A program made the position numbers and the translations under genes. Positions 1 through 12,159 of a DNA stretch of 64,000 nucleotides are shown piece by piece (position 1 is the first letter of the stretch; each line of letters opens with the position of its first letter). The notes below the pieces were generated by a model, which saw only the letters and a program-made list of their open reading frames with translations, was not told the origin of the DNA and did not search any database. The DNA is from Liquidambar formosana. Taxonomy: Eukaryota > Streptophyta > Magnoliopsida > Saxifragales > Altingiaceae. The stretch spans positions 17,364,046-17,428,045 of the forward strand of contig CM077824.1 in assembly GCA_039720395.1 (NCBI GenBank), written 5' to 3'.

Positions 1-558
1 GAGGACATCTATGAATTGGATGGAAGGATCAAGAATAACAAGGTTGACCATAGGGCCAAACTATGCAAAAGGATTGATCAACTTTTTGATAAAGGATTAA
101 CTACTAGTTTTAAACTTGAAATGAACATTTGTAATTCACTTCAGAAAATCATCTCAACAAATAAGAAACTAGGGTATGCTAACTGTTACAAACGATAAAA
201 GATTTGAAATTAAAAACTATATACATTCATTGTACAATCATGCACAAAACCTATGTTAATATAGTCTTCATTAGGCAAGCAAAGAATGCATGACAGCATT
301 CTTAGGAAGTTCAGAATTAGAATAAACAGAAAGGCATTGAGATACCATGTAAGCTTCATATAGAGTTCAACATATAACAAACCCACATTTATAAGTTGTA
401 TTCCACCCACTAATAACAAATTTACAAATGAGAGATACCAGGTAAAGCGTCACATATAGTTTAACAAATAAAAAACAAACAATGATGTGTTCCACCAACT
501 AATACATCGCCAGAAAACATAGGTGACACATCAACTTAAATCAAATAATAAAACTGAC

Positions 559-2620
559 CTATGAGATTGAGTAAGATGATTCACAGTTTGTCCTGCTGTT
601 CGAGGTGTAGAAGAAGAAGATAATAGAGGAGCAACTGACCCATTCTCTCCCTTGTATGCAGGTTTACCAAGCTCTGAAAGGAGCAATCCAATATATAGAG
701 ATATCAAAAAATACACACACCAATGCAAGCACGGGAAAACAGCCCCACCTTGTACAAGAGCATGAACATACCATAGGAGCTGATCTGAGTTTGTCCACTG
801 CGTCCTACATTACGTTCACTACCACCACCTTTAACATTACGATTTGAACCAGTACTAATAACGCGAGGTCTTGATTCATGTGTGTCCTTCAACTGAAGCA
901 ATGACAAGGGAAATAACAAGCTTAGTATGCAGATTCCTAGGGGTAATAAGAAGAAAGGAGTCCGTTGGTCATGTTGAATATGTCTCGTACGCTAACTAAA
1001 TTATTTATCCATAACCATTCATCTATTTCAAAGTTCCTTTCTAGACAATGATAAACCCAATTCAACACAGCCAAAAAGATATACTAAATATACCATACTA
1101 AAGTTCTTACATTGTATCAGCAACCAAACAGAACTAAATCAAACCTAAACTTAAACATACATCAGAATAAAGATTTCGCAGTGACAATGGCGCCAAAAAA
1201 AAAAAAAAACGCTTAGAAGTCAGAAAATTTACAGTTCTAACAGAAAGACATAAAACCTCCAGTAATATGAAATTTAAGCATCATACAAACATAAACATAT
1301 TTGTATACACACACATAATATATAAGGGTACCTCTTTTCTCCTGTCACGTTTGCTCTTCACCTCATGAAAAGTATCTACATAATTGGAAAAATAATCAAA
1401 TCAAGGACAACCTTAAAACATTGTTAACGTAAGAAACAATAAGTTTTTATCGACCCACAAAAAATAAGGAAAAACAACTAGCAATGAAATGTACCAATAG
1501 GAGTAGCCACACACAAAAAAATAATAATAATAAAATAAAAATAGCAGAACCAAAAATAACAAATAATAATAACAACAACATAGAATGGCCAACAAAGGAA
1601 GATTTAAATAATAATAATAATATATTAATCTAACAAGAGCCCCAAAAATAAAATAAAATAATAATAACCCAAGTAATCATAGAAAAACCTCTCTTTATTT
1701 CTCTTTCTTTTTTATTTCTTGACACCAAGAAACAGAAAATGCTATTGCCAGCAATCACTATGTTTCATTGCTAATGTCCTACTTGATTGCTGGGAAAACA
1801 ACTATTCGGCTACTCAGCTTAAATGAGTTTTGGCATAAAATGGTTCAATATTTTTCTGATTCTGTTCCTTAGTTTTTTCAAAAACCAAGCAGCAACTATA
1901 AATAAATAAGGGTTTTTGCCACTTCCAAATAATTAATTTAAATAATCATAAATCAATCAAACCCAAGCCCAAATAATAATAATAATAATAATAATAGTAG
2001 CTCATGTACCCCAAAAAAAAAAAAATTTCTTTGACACCCAGAAACTGAAAACGTTAATGCGAAGATCCCATCAATCACTAGTTCACTACTCTAATGCCCT
2101 GTCTGGTTGGAGAGAAACCAACAACTATTTAACTACGCTAATGCCCTGCATAATGATTCAACAGTTTTCCCGTTCTTTTCCTCAGTTTTCTTGGCAGCCA
2201 AACAGAAAGCTTTAATAATAATAATAATAATAAAGCGTTCTTCACTAGCCCAAAAGAATTCTTTTAAACAGTCATATATTAATCACAACTCGGCCTAAAA
2301 AATATATAAATAAACAAATAAAAATTGCTTCTGCACACAAATAAATTTTATTTTACAAAAAAAAAAAAAAAGGACCTTTTCCCGGTTTTATTTGACACCC
2401 AGAAATAGAAAACTCTATTGCCATCAATCCCTACCCCAATGTCCTGTTTGGTAGCTGAGAAACAACAACTATCTGGCTGCTCGATTTAACTGAGTTTTCA
2501 CATATAAAAGATTCAGCTTTTTCTTAGTTTGCTGGGTAACCAACAAGAAAGTACTAAGAAAGAAGGGTTTTCTCTCGTTAATCAAAAAACAAAAGAAACT
2601 CAGAAAAAGAATATACACAT

Positions 2621-2651
<31 letters not shown>

Positions 2652-2895
2652 AGGGGGTTTGAGAGAATAAAGGAGGAGGAGGAAAAACAAAAAGGGGACC
2701 TTGGCAGAGAAGTTTGTGAACGGTGTCGTTTGGGTCCATGTTACATTCTTTGAGCATGGCGTAGATCTCCTGTTCAGGACAGTTCACAATCTCCTTCAAC
2801 CCCTGTACTATCTTCCTCGACGCCACCGGGATCGCCGCCAGCCCACCACCACCACCACCACCACCACTACCATTCTTGCTCCCGCCGCTGCTCAT
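559..2895 (-). CDS. GIP1: GBF-interacting protein 1-like (DUF1296), 5' part of gene
   Basis: Four exons fit GT..AG rules with matching phases: 2895-2700, 1375-1332, 892-772 and 673-559. The gene continues left of the window. Exon 1 encodes MSSGG, a poly-Gly tract, then the helical domain with PEQEIYAMLKECNMDPND. Exon 2 continues DTFHEVKSKRDRRKE; together these are the hallmark of the plant GIP1/DUF1296 family, whose N-terminal UBA-like fold precedes a long Gly/Ser/Gln-rich region. Exons 3 and 4 are Gly/Ser/Arg-rich, as expected. In Arabidopsis, GIP1 binds G-box bZIP factors and promotes their DNA binding; that function is family knowledge, not visible here. The start is the only Met before the domain and follows a GA-repeat leader. 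The C-terminal part is missing only because of the window edge. Intron 1 is about 1.3 kb. Confidence 0.87.
2622..2652. repeat. (AG)n microsatellite in intron 1 of the GIP1-like gene
   Basis: A run of AG dinucleotides lies about 50 bases inside intron 1 (transcript sense CT). Pyrimidine-rich sequence this close to the donor is unusual but probably slippage-derived. Confidence 0.9.
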
Positions 2896-2899
2896 TGTC

Positions 2900-2965
2900 T
2901 TCTCTCTCTAAACCTCTCTCTTCCTCTCTGTAAAACCACCACTCTCTCTCTCTCTCTCACAAAAT

Positions 2966-3009
<44 letters not shown>

Positions 3010-3110
3010 TTGCGGCTCGCCCTCTCTAAACAGATCGAAGTCGAACGAACGAACCAACAAAACCCTCTCTTTATACAATTTTTGTTTCCTTTTGGACTGA
3101 TTTGAGTAAA
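2900..3110 (-). promoter_or_regulatory. GA-repeat 5' leader / promoter-proximal region of the GIP1-like gene
   Basis: Just upstream of the GIP1-like ATG, the transcript sense contains two long GA runs (plus-strand CT runs at about 2942-2959 and 2969-3006). GA-rich leaders are common in plant 5' UTRs and can recruit GAGA-binding BBR/BPC factors. The transcription start is not identifiable from sequence alone. Confidence 0.4.
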
Positions 3111-3839
3111 TAGTAGTGGTAAGTCGCAAGTCATCCTACCGACACGGGCTGTCACATAAGGTACATCACGAGCACATCATTATCGTCTGATACGGCAAAA
3201 AAAGGTCGGTCAATGGAGGTGGAACAGTCTGATGAAACCGACTTATTTCAAATTGACGGCTAATGTGAGAGGCGGTGATGACTCGTGGGTCTTTCTTTGA
3301 TTGGAATTATTATTTTATATTATATATTGAAAGATTTGCCGATTTGGGTGGCTTTACTCTTTAGTCAGAGAGGGTCTGGTACTTGTCGAAGTTAAATTGG
3401 AAAAAAAGTGCATTAGTGTCCCTTAATTTGACACACATTAAAAATTACTTAGAGTCTAGAAAGCATTGAGCTTTGCACCATCCTTTTTATTTTTTTATGT
3501 TTTTTTGGCTAAGGGCCTCCCTGCGCACCATCTTACATGTATGGTGTAAATTTCTTGAACTTAGGGTTAGATTGAACTTTGATCAATCGACTCATTTTAA
3601 AGATCTAAGTATCAAATTAAATTAACTTTATGTTCAAGGTGTTCTTTGCAATTTGCCTTGAAGAAAAATCCTTTTTTTAAATAAAAAAATGATGATAAAA
3701 GGTTGAGATAAAATCATAATTAATAACTATGGAAAAAGGTTTACTTAAGATCGTCATTATTATGATAATTATAATAAAATGTTTACTTAAGATTACGGTT
3801 AATTTTAAAACAATGATCAAAAGTTAACATAAAATCATA
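3111..3839. other. AT-rich spacer, no gene seen
   Basis: Intergenic DNA upstream of the GIP1-like gene. I see no convincing ORF, RNA gene or bounded transposon. The first 200 bases may be promoter. Confidence 0.5.
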
Positions 3840-4109
3840 CTCCCTCCGTCCCATGAAGATAGCTTATTTTTACTACTTTTTTCTATCCTAAAATGTTTGT
3901 TCAATTTGAAAAATCAAATCATAAGTTTTCTTGAATTTTCTATACTACCTTTTGTTATTTCAATAATTACTCTCAGCACAAGACCCAATACTAACTAAGA
4001 AATAGTAATTTTAGGAATATGAAGTTTAATAAATGACAAATCAATGCAATGATGCTTTTTTTTTAAACCGTGTATTTTATCAAACTTGGTTTATCTTTAT
4101 GGGATGGAG
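3840..4109. mobile_element. Stowaway-type MITE (Tc1/mariner)
   Basis: The left end reads CTCCCTCCGTCCCATGAAGAT and the right end is its imperfect inverted copy (ATCTTTATGGGATGGAG). Both ends are flanked by TA (3838-3839 and 4110-4111). CTCCCTCCGTCCC plus a TA duplication is diagnostic of Stowaway elements. It is about 270 bp, AT-rich and non-coding. Confidence 0.88.
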
Positions 4110-4973
4110 TAGTTTTTATGATAACCATGATAAGTTTGGTTGGTTTTAAAAATAGTTAAGAGAGCTAAATGAATAATACACAATCATATTTGAATTTTTT
4201 TATTTTCAGATTATCGATCATGATTTTTTACCTGAACTTGATATATTCTTTATATCCTGGTAATGGCTTGGTTCGGCTCTTATATTTATAGAATAATGGG
4301 TGTTATAATGCTAAAATTTCATTAGAAACATTAGAAATTTTAAACAATTTTAAAAATGACCATTTCAAATCAAACCAAAATTGGTATTATAACATTCCTA
4401 TCTTTTAGAACTTTGTGACACAAAGATAGAAGCACAATCGCACAAAGTGACCTATATTTTGGAAAAATGACCATTTTAGGTACAAAATTTCTCATTTACT
4501 AAAGCGTTACAATGCCCAACATTTTCCATGACTTTACTATTTATTTTCACAATCTCAAAAGCGACCCCAAAAAAAAAAAAAAAAAAAAATTGATGAAGTC
4601 TAAAGTGACCAAAACATTCTTTCAAAAACATAGTCATTATTTGGAATTATGAATTTAAATATACAAAGTTCAAAATCCAAATTTTTGGACTTACATTTAA
4701 GTATGGTAATGCCAATGTCAATGGTACAAAAATGTACCTCACTCTAGATTTAGTGACCCAAGTTGACAAGCTAGAACACCATTATCCATGTGTATCATAC
4801 ATGTTATGTGTACTATGTACCATGCATATTCATCATGACTTATGTGACTTAGATGTTACTACCTAAGATTTATACGTCATACATGTTATGCTTATTCATT
4901 GGAGAAAAACCAGTCTCAAGTCATTTGTATATATAGAGATACAAAACCAAACATGTGGGTGCTTGTTAGAGAA
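4110..4973. other. AT-rich spacer with a 21-base poly-A run
   Basis: No gene is visible. A poly-A run at about 4569-4589 could be the tail of an old retroposon, but no coding remnant precedes it. Confidence 0.4.
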
Positions 4974-6502
4974 AAAGTCCAATGAATGTAACCTACATAT
5001 AGTGAGCATACTATATGGAGTTTTACTACCTATTAAATGGTAGCTAATAAATTAATAATTATAGTGATAGTAAGTAATCATTGGATCGATCTAAGACATT
5101 TTGGTTGTCTTGTGATTACAGTTTGATAATACAATGTGTATGACATTCTAACCATGAAATATATACATATATTTATTGCCTCTAGTAGCACATGCATGGA
5201 GCCATGTAAATGTACAATGAGAAATCCATAAAGTTCCCGATGTGATTCTCTTAGATATAGCTTGAGGGAATCTCTGAGAGGCCGTAACTTAGAAAAAAAG
5301 TTTTCCAAGTGTACCAATATGAATTGATTTCAAAGGATGGACCATAAATGATTGAGTGGGGGGTTTGGCGAAAATCCATACCTAGTTTTCCAATTGGGGT
5401 ATTGCATGATGGAAGGATTGAATTGCTCATAATAACAACATAATGGTTCACTTACCAACTTTGTTCTTTCTTGGGTGTGTTGTGATATGTTGATAGGGAT
5501 CACTCATAACTAGTAAAAGTCCAAAGAACATTAATCAATAATTGTTCTTCAAATAGAATTAGAAAGGAGTTCTACTTGAATCCAAAATAGAAAAAGTTAT
5601 ATTCAGGGCACTATCAATGCCCATAGGTACTAGAAGATAGATGTGAGCTTTTAATTAAGAGTTAAAAGAAGGGTCAAAAGGCAATTTACAATAAATTTTG
5701 CAAACTAAAGTACGACAAGGGTTGGACAATTCTACCACTATAAGAGGAATGATAGTGCTCCTTTTGACTTGCACTTGGTGCTCTCTCCATCTCCTATATT
5801 TTTTCTTGCACCCTCTTGCGCAAAGAAGAAGAACAAAGATGGAGATTATGGGAGGATGCTTGTGTGGATTATTTTAGAGGCCTCTCACTTATGTGGCTTA
5901 AATCTAGTTGCGTCTTAAGGCTGTCAAGTTGAGGTTTGAACTTCTCTCATGTAGCCTTAGGGTTTTAATCTTGCATGAAGCATGGGATTCACAGGAGTCA
6001 AGTTTTCAAATTTTTGAACGCAGTCTTCTACTTGCAAGTATTTCTCTTTGATTCCTTTTAATCTATACTACCTATAAAAAGATGAATGTAAGAAAAACTT
6101 TTGATTGACTAATATACCCTTATTTTAATTTTTAAATACACAACTACCCACCCTTCTGCATATATAGGAAATATAGCAATATGGAAACTATAATTCTAAA
6201 ACACATACCTTAATATATAAAACACAAATAGGAATTGAAAGGAAACGGAAACTATAATTCTTATATGATAAATAGAAATATATAGGAATATGGAAACTAT
6301 AATTCTAAAACACATACCTTAAAATATAAAATATAAAATATAAAAAATATAAAATGTTTATCTTTAAAAATATTTATGAAAAAAAATATAAAATGTTTAT
6401 GTATTTATTATTTTGTATAACTAATATTATTTAAAAATATTCATGTGCAACGCACGTGTGCTATATCTAGTAGTAGCAAACGCAACTTGTGTGTACACAT
6501 AA
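4974..6502 (+). mobile_element. Possible degenerate LTR split by a Helitron
   Basis: TGTTAGAGAAAAAGTCCAAT at 4974 resembles the start of Ty1/copia LTRs. The region has LTR-like composition, including a leader-like pyrimidine-rich stretch at about 5770-5830. A Helitron sits in its 3' part, after which the sequence seems to resume to a CA end near 6502. I found no 5-bp target duplication, so the right edge is a guess. Confidence 0.3.
6062..6470 (+). mobile_element. Non-autonomous Helitron, 409 bp
   Basis: The 5' end is TCTATACTACC, the canonical plant Helitron TC start. The 3' end is CTAG preceded by a short hairpin (GTGCAACGCAC / GCACGTGTGC, 6446-6461). It is inserted between A (6061) and T (6471), the rule for Helitrons. 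There is no terminal inverted repeat and no coding capacity. The interior repeats a roughly 45-base module (ATATGGAAACTATAATTC and flanks) at about 6180 and 6290. Confidence 0.85.
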
Positions 6503-6550
6503 CATTTTAGTTATTTTTTATTTATTTATAATGTTTAGGAGAATAGTGAA

Positions 6551-7440
6551 TCAATTTATTTTAATTTAAATTGATATGATATAATTATTTGGTTTCCTTT
6601 ATTAATTATTTAAGGGCGATTTTGGCCACAAGTCCATTCTATATAACTTATTTAACAATAGATTTTGCTTCTTTTTCATTAACCTATATAATAGATCCAT
6701 TTGACCAAAATCTGACTAAAATGCGCCTATTTTGTTACTCTATAATTTACTCTCGTGTCATTTGTTAAATTGGAGAACGTTTTATTAAGACATAAGTAAT
6801 CATTCCATTATTTATCTCAAAATCAAAATTTGGATATTTTTCATCAGTATTGGAATATTTGGAAAATGATTGTCTAAGGTAAATGGTAATGTGTTACAAA
6901 TTTGAAGACAAGTTTTTTAGAAAATATAGTAAAATATTTATGTCTTTTGTTTAAAACAATAGCGTCTTAATATTTCCTTTCTTTTTTATGATGTGTCAAT
7001 TTATTTTAATTTAAATTGATATGATATAATTATTTGGTTTCCTTTATTAATTATTTAAGGGCGATTTTGGCCACAAGTCCATTCTATATAACTTATTTAA
7101 CAATAGATTTTGCTTCTTTTTCATTAACCTATATAATAGATCCATTTGACCAAAATCTGACTAAAATGCGCCTATTTTGTTACTCTATAATTTACTCTCG
7201 TGTCATTTGTTAAATTGGAGAACGTTTTATTAAGACATAAGTAATCATTCCATTATTTATCTCAAAATCAAAATTTGGATATTTTTCATCAGTATTGGAA
7301 TATTTGGAAAATGATTGTCTAAGGTAAATGGTAATGTGTTACAAATTTGAAGACAAGTTTTTTAGAAAATATAGTAAAATATTTATGTCTTTTGTTTAAA
7401 ACAATAGCGTCTTAATATTTCCTTTCTTTTTCATGATGTG
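6551..7440 (+). repeat. 445-bp head-to-tail tandem duplication, nearly identical copies
   Basis: Copy 1 is 6551-6995 and copy 2 is 6996-7440. Reading the two side by side I see one difference, T versus C in the T-rich stretch near the end (about 6988 versus 7433). The unit is AT-rich and non-coding. The near identity means either a very recent duplication or an assembly artefact. Confidence 0.95.
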
Positions 7441-9560
7441 TTTAAATAGTTGGATAATGAATGTACAATGGAAATAGAAACAATAATGTGTTATTATTTG
7501 AAGAGGAGTTTACAACAACAATTCAGATTTTAGCACCATTATCAAACAAAGTTAAAAGTATTACAGTAACTTACTGACTTTTCACTATTCACAGCATGCC
7601 GATTCTATCCTTTGTCAGCCACATATCTCTTTTCCAGCTCATCCAGATCAGATCAATTCATTTGGAACAAGAGAAGACAAGACGGCACATTCACGGATTT
7701 GTTTGAAATCTGTCCAAACTTAGGTTATAAATAAGAACCAAACTAGTTGGTTCTGTAGATCCATTTGGGTATTCTATCCTTTTATAATCTCTCTATCTTG
7801 GAACCCCCTCTTTAGCCTTGTATTTTCAACCTTTTTCTTACTATAAGTTTTCTATTTTCTTCCCTTTTCGCTTTTGTAAGTATTTCTACTTTTGTACTTT
7901 AAAGTTAGTATATTATGATATTATCCATGTTCTGTATTTTAATTCTGTAATATAAAAGACTGTTTGTTTTTTTTTTTCTCTTCTTGTTTCTTTCCTTGTG
8001 TCTTTCCTGGGTTTACTTATTTTGTTAGTTACAGTAATAATAAGGAATAAAAAATGGAAGATCATCACCACCCAATAAATAATGAAATCATTTCAAAACC
8101 AAATAAAGAATATTCTTAATAACATCCCAATTAATATGGAATATAATATTCCATTAGTTAATAAAAAGGGTGAATAGGAATAATTTGAAATTATTTTTCT
8201 TAATGTTATTAAAAGTTAAAAGAATGGACCCAATGGATTAAAAGAAATGTTATTGGATCTATTGTCAATTTTCCCATTATTTAATTATAAGATAGTAATA
8301 GAGGTATTTGAAGATTTAACAGGGATGAGAGTATTGAATCCCAAAGTTAGAGACGAAACACCTACCGATTCTCACATGATAATTTGTTATTACAAAACCG
8401 TACCACTAAACACGCGTTCACACAAACATAAATGACTCGTATACCGAAGAGCAATGCTATTCATCCTTGATTTTTTGTTTTTTAATTTATTTCCTTAACG
8501 ATATTAAAGTAGTCACATCAACAAATGCATCTTTTGTTCTTTTTCTAATATATGACACATCAATAATCATATCATTAAAATTACAAATTGGTATCAATAA
8601 TAATCTCTTATGCTGGATATGTGTCTTTTTTTAAATATTTATTGTTACAAGAAGCAATGATAAATCAGTACTGAAAATCTTTCTACTAAAATTTGAGGAA
8701 AAAATTTTAATATTTACAATATTGTTTTCACCTTGCCTGTGTACCCACGTGGCTAATAAATTCATTCCTCCAATTAACACATTTTACATTAATGACAAAT
8801 GGCATGTTGTGAAATTTATGAAGATCATAGTTTTATACTTCATATTTATCCTTAGCAAATAAAAATAAAATAAAAAATAAAAAATTGGCACCTTATAGCT
8901 TGAACGTGTCATTCTGAGAGGCCATGTACAGTATGACAGAGGTGTGAGAATCGCCACTTCCTATTCTCTTAACACTGACACTTTGCTGCCAACCGCAAGA
9001 AGAGTCCGAGAGTACATGCAGTCTCACGCTGCTCCGCACACCGCGTGCGCACGTTAGCAACCCTTCTTGCCCAGGCCAGGGGAGCTATTTTCCCCCTAAA
9101 CGCTTGTTGCTATGAGAAGAACTCCCATGGAACTGTTGTGTAGCCGTGCAATCAATCAATTACAAACAAGTAAAATTATGATAAAGTATAGAGTGAGATT
9201 ATTACTATCACATAAAATACTCAAAACCCATTAGTTTACACTTTTTGAAATTTTATGAAAAATATAAAAGGTTTTTAAAAAAACTAATAGAATTGTTCAC
9301 TAGAAAACATTATTCTGAACAACTTTATAGAAGAAATTTTTTCCAAGATCTATCATTTATGCAGGTTTTTTGGCTATTTACAATCTCTATTTCATTTTCC
9401 ATGAAAAATTATCAAAAAGTCTAGTTAAATGACAGATTTTGGAAAAAGTTCTTTTTATAAAGTTATTTGGAATGATATTTTTTAGTGGATTATATGATTA
9501 GTTTTTGTAATTTTTATTTTATTTTATTTATAAAATCATAACAATATAAATTAAATGGGG
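7441..9560. other. Intergenic DNA upstream of the CorA-like gene
   Basis: Mostly AT-rich with no supported ORF. A relatively GC-rich patch at about 8930-9110 contrasts with its surroundings and may be promoter or 5'-leader sequence of the CorA-like gene, but no TATA box or start is assignable. Confidence 0.35.
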
Positions 9561-9599
9561 ATTTAGAGTATTTTATGTGGTGGCAATAACCTAGCCCAA

Positions 9600-9763
9600 A
9601 AATATATTGACAATCTTACTTTACTTGACTGTGAATGGCTGGTTGCACCATGTGACATATTACAACGGTTCCATGGAAGTTTTTCTCTGTTAGACCAAGA
9701 GAAGACCCCACAGAGGTTTGAGTTGCTACACATTTTGATGCACAAAGACTGCACAATTCACTG
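9600..9763 (+). other. Possible 5' non-coding exon of the CorA-like gene
   Basis: Exon-like sequence ends at a good donor (CACTG/GTAAGC, intron from 9764). The first coding exon at 15174 begins exactly after an acceptor (TTTTTCATAG/ATG), so an upstream non-coding exon is required. This is the best candidate seen, implying a 5.4-kb leader intron. An ATG at 9738 would give an eight-codon upstream ORF ending at the splice junction. Transcript data are needed. Confidence 0.3.
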
Positions 9764-10933
9764 GTAAGCTTTCATGGCCATTACCCTTTTTCTCGATTTC
9801 TAACCCTAGCCCTCTGTTTGGTTGCAGAGGAAACTTAGTAAAAGAAAATTGAAATAAGTGTTTGATTCTTTGCATTGTGTTGTTTTAATTTCCTGAGAAA
9901 ATGAAAAAAAATCTCATCTCAGCTAAGCCAGATAATTGAATGATATTTTCTTTAGTTGAATGGAGGTAGTCGTGACTCAAAATTTTGGCTTCCTTTTCCT
10001 TTTACTGAATTTTCTAAGCAACCGAACGGTGGATACAGTTCTTTCATCGCATAGAACACCTCTCTTTGACTCATTCATTTGATTTTTGCTATGAAATTTG
10101 ATGCCTTCTCATGCAAGTTTTTCTTTAGTTGATTTTGCTATGTGTAGGTTTTCATTCTGCTTGTTAAGGTGCTTCTGCTGAAATGTTAGATTAAAAGTGA
10201 ACAGCAGTAGTTGAGCTTTCACAATTGTCAGAAGTGTTCAAACTTACTGTTAAAAATAGTGCGGCAATGGGTAGAAGAATCAGAAAAGTTACAGAAAATT
10301 AAGAGGAGTTCAAGTGCAAAAAATGGTCGCCGTCTTTAAGGCAATATTTGCCCCCTCCCAATTGAGTTTGCTAGTAGTTCCAGGCAAATTTCCTTTAAGA
10401 TATAACAATGACTGAAAACCTACAGATACAATTTTGGAGATTTTCAGAATTTCTCCATGAAACTGTATAATTCCTTTAGTCGAAGAGAGAAGATAGGAGA
10501 GTAATAATTTCAGGAAGAAAGATGGTTTGATACACGGAAAATAATAATAATAATAATACTAAATTTAATAAAAAGTCATTATTTAAATAATAAAAAGTAA
10601 TTATTAAAATAATTGTTATTATAATAATTTTAATAAAAAGCAATTATTCAATAACTATTGTCATACTAGACTATTGCTTGATGAGATTTGACTTATCCAA
10701 AGGAAAAAAAGGAGGTTTTCACAAAAACACACATCCCATGCACCCAAAAAAAAAAAAAGAAAAAAGAAGGAAATTGTGAAAAGCAATCAGCAAATAGTGT
10801 GCCTGAGGAAACTGCAGGAGGTGCTTCATGACCTGTATGAACTGTAGGCCAAGAAGGGCTGTGTTAATCTCATTGAAGCACCAAAAATCAGTACAGTAAT
10901 GGAAGATTTTAAGACCATTTCATGAAGACTTTT

Positions 10934-11207
10934 TGGGGTAGGGAGTCTCCTTTGGATTGCTTATGGGATATGGTGCATTTTTGGGGTTCATTTTGGGCCC
11001 ATGCTTCGAAAGAGTTTGGGGATATTCCTTTGTTTCTTTTAAAGTCAGATTGGTTGGCTGCGTGTTGTTAGTTTTTGGTTTCTTGTTTTTTCTTTGGCTT
11101 TTATTGATCTTTAGGTGGACTGCTTGTCCTCCTCTTGTACTTCTTTCTCCTTAATTAATAAACCTCTTTTTGTTGCTGATCGAAAAAAAAAAAAAAAAAA
11201 AAAAAAA
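10934..11207 (+). mobile_element. 5'-truncated L1 LINE 3' end with poly-A tail and TSD
   Basis: The sequence encodes the end of a plant L1 ORF2 with stops and closes with a 25-base poly-A run. It is flanked by 15-base direct repeats TTCATGAAGACTTTT (10919-10933) and TTCATAAAGACTTTT (11208-11222), one mismatch apart. These are the signature of target-primed reverse transcription of a 5'-truncated copy. Confidence 0.85.
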
Positions 11208-12159
11208 TTCATAAAGACTTTTAAAAAAGGCCAGTACTGTACATTGAAAAAACATTGCATGTATACAGACATCTCTCTCCCTCTCATGTTCTCTTCCCTT
11301 AACATGTGCAGTGAAAAAACATATGAGGAAAAGAGGGGGGGGGGGGGGGGGGGGAATAAAGAAAAACCATTTACCTTCTCTGGAGTACACATGATGTTTG
11401 AGAACTTGAAATAATACTTAGATTAAGTTGGGGAGAGGGGAGGCTACAGAAACTAAAAGGGAACACAAATAAATCTAATTATATTTAAAATGGAAGAAAA
11501 CTGTCTTTTAAAAGTTAAAAAATCGTTATAGCCTTTGAAACTGTGTCTTTTAAAAGTTTTAAAAAAAATGAATGGTTATAAGTTATAACCTTTGAAAATT
11601 GAAGATACCACTTTTAAAAATTTAGAGAATAAATAAGGTGCCATGTGGCTGCGTACAAATTTGCATGCGGCAGTCCTGAACACAACATACATATATATAT
11701 ATATATATTAGATTTTGGTAGGGTTGCAATTTATCTGAAGAGTTGCAATGTTTTAAACCAACATTTCTCTTAAAAATTTACAGTTATTTATCACTGTTAA
11801 CATTACAGATACTTTTAGAGTAGCTTTACTTAGCAAAATAGTCACATGTCTCATACATATTAAGTATGTCTTTTGGCACCACACAATCACAATCCACGTG
11901 CATCATGTTCCATGTGCTAAGTGCCAAATAATCCATTTAAGTGCCACATTGTGGCTTTAACAACCCGCTGTGCATGCAGGATTGCAGGGTGCCATGTCCC
12001 AGTGCTCCGCACTGGAACACATGGTATCTCTCTCTCTCTCTATTTTTCTTTCCAATACAATGTTGATGGTTGTGTCCCATTTATGCACTTATGGAAAGAC
12101 TTGTAAGCTTTCCATGTGGGACACTTATCCCAAAACAGGAATAGTTGTGAAAGAATAGT

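Noticed and set aside
16..198. Plus-strand 60-codon frame with charged residues at the left edge
   Set aside because: No splice sites, no recognisable domain, and it lies in what should be an intron of the minus-strand GIP1-like gene.
2908..3155. Frames rich in Arg-Glu or Ser-Leu repeats
   Set aside because: Products of the CT/GA microsatellite in the leader of the GIP1-like gene.
11111..11414. Overlapping ORFs on both strands near 11.2 kb
   Set aside because: They are generated by the LINE poly-A tail and a poly-G run.
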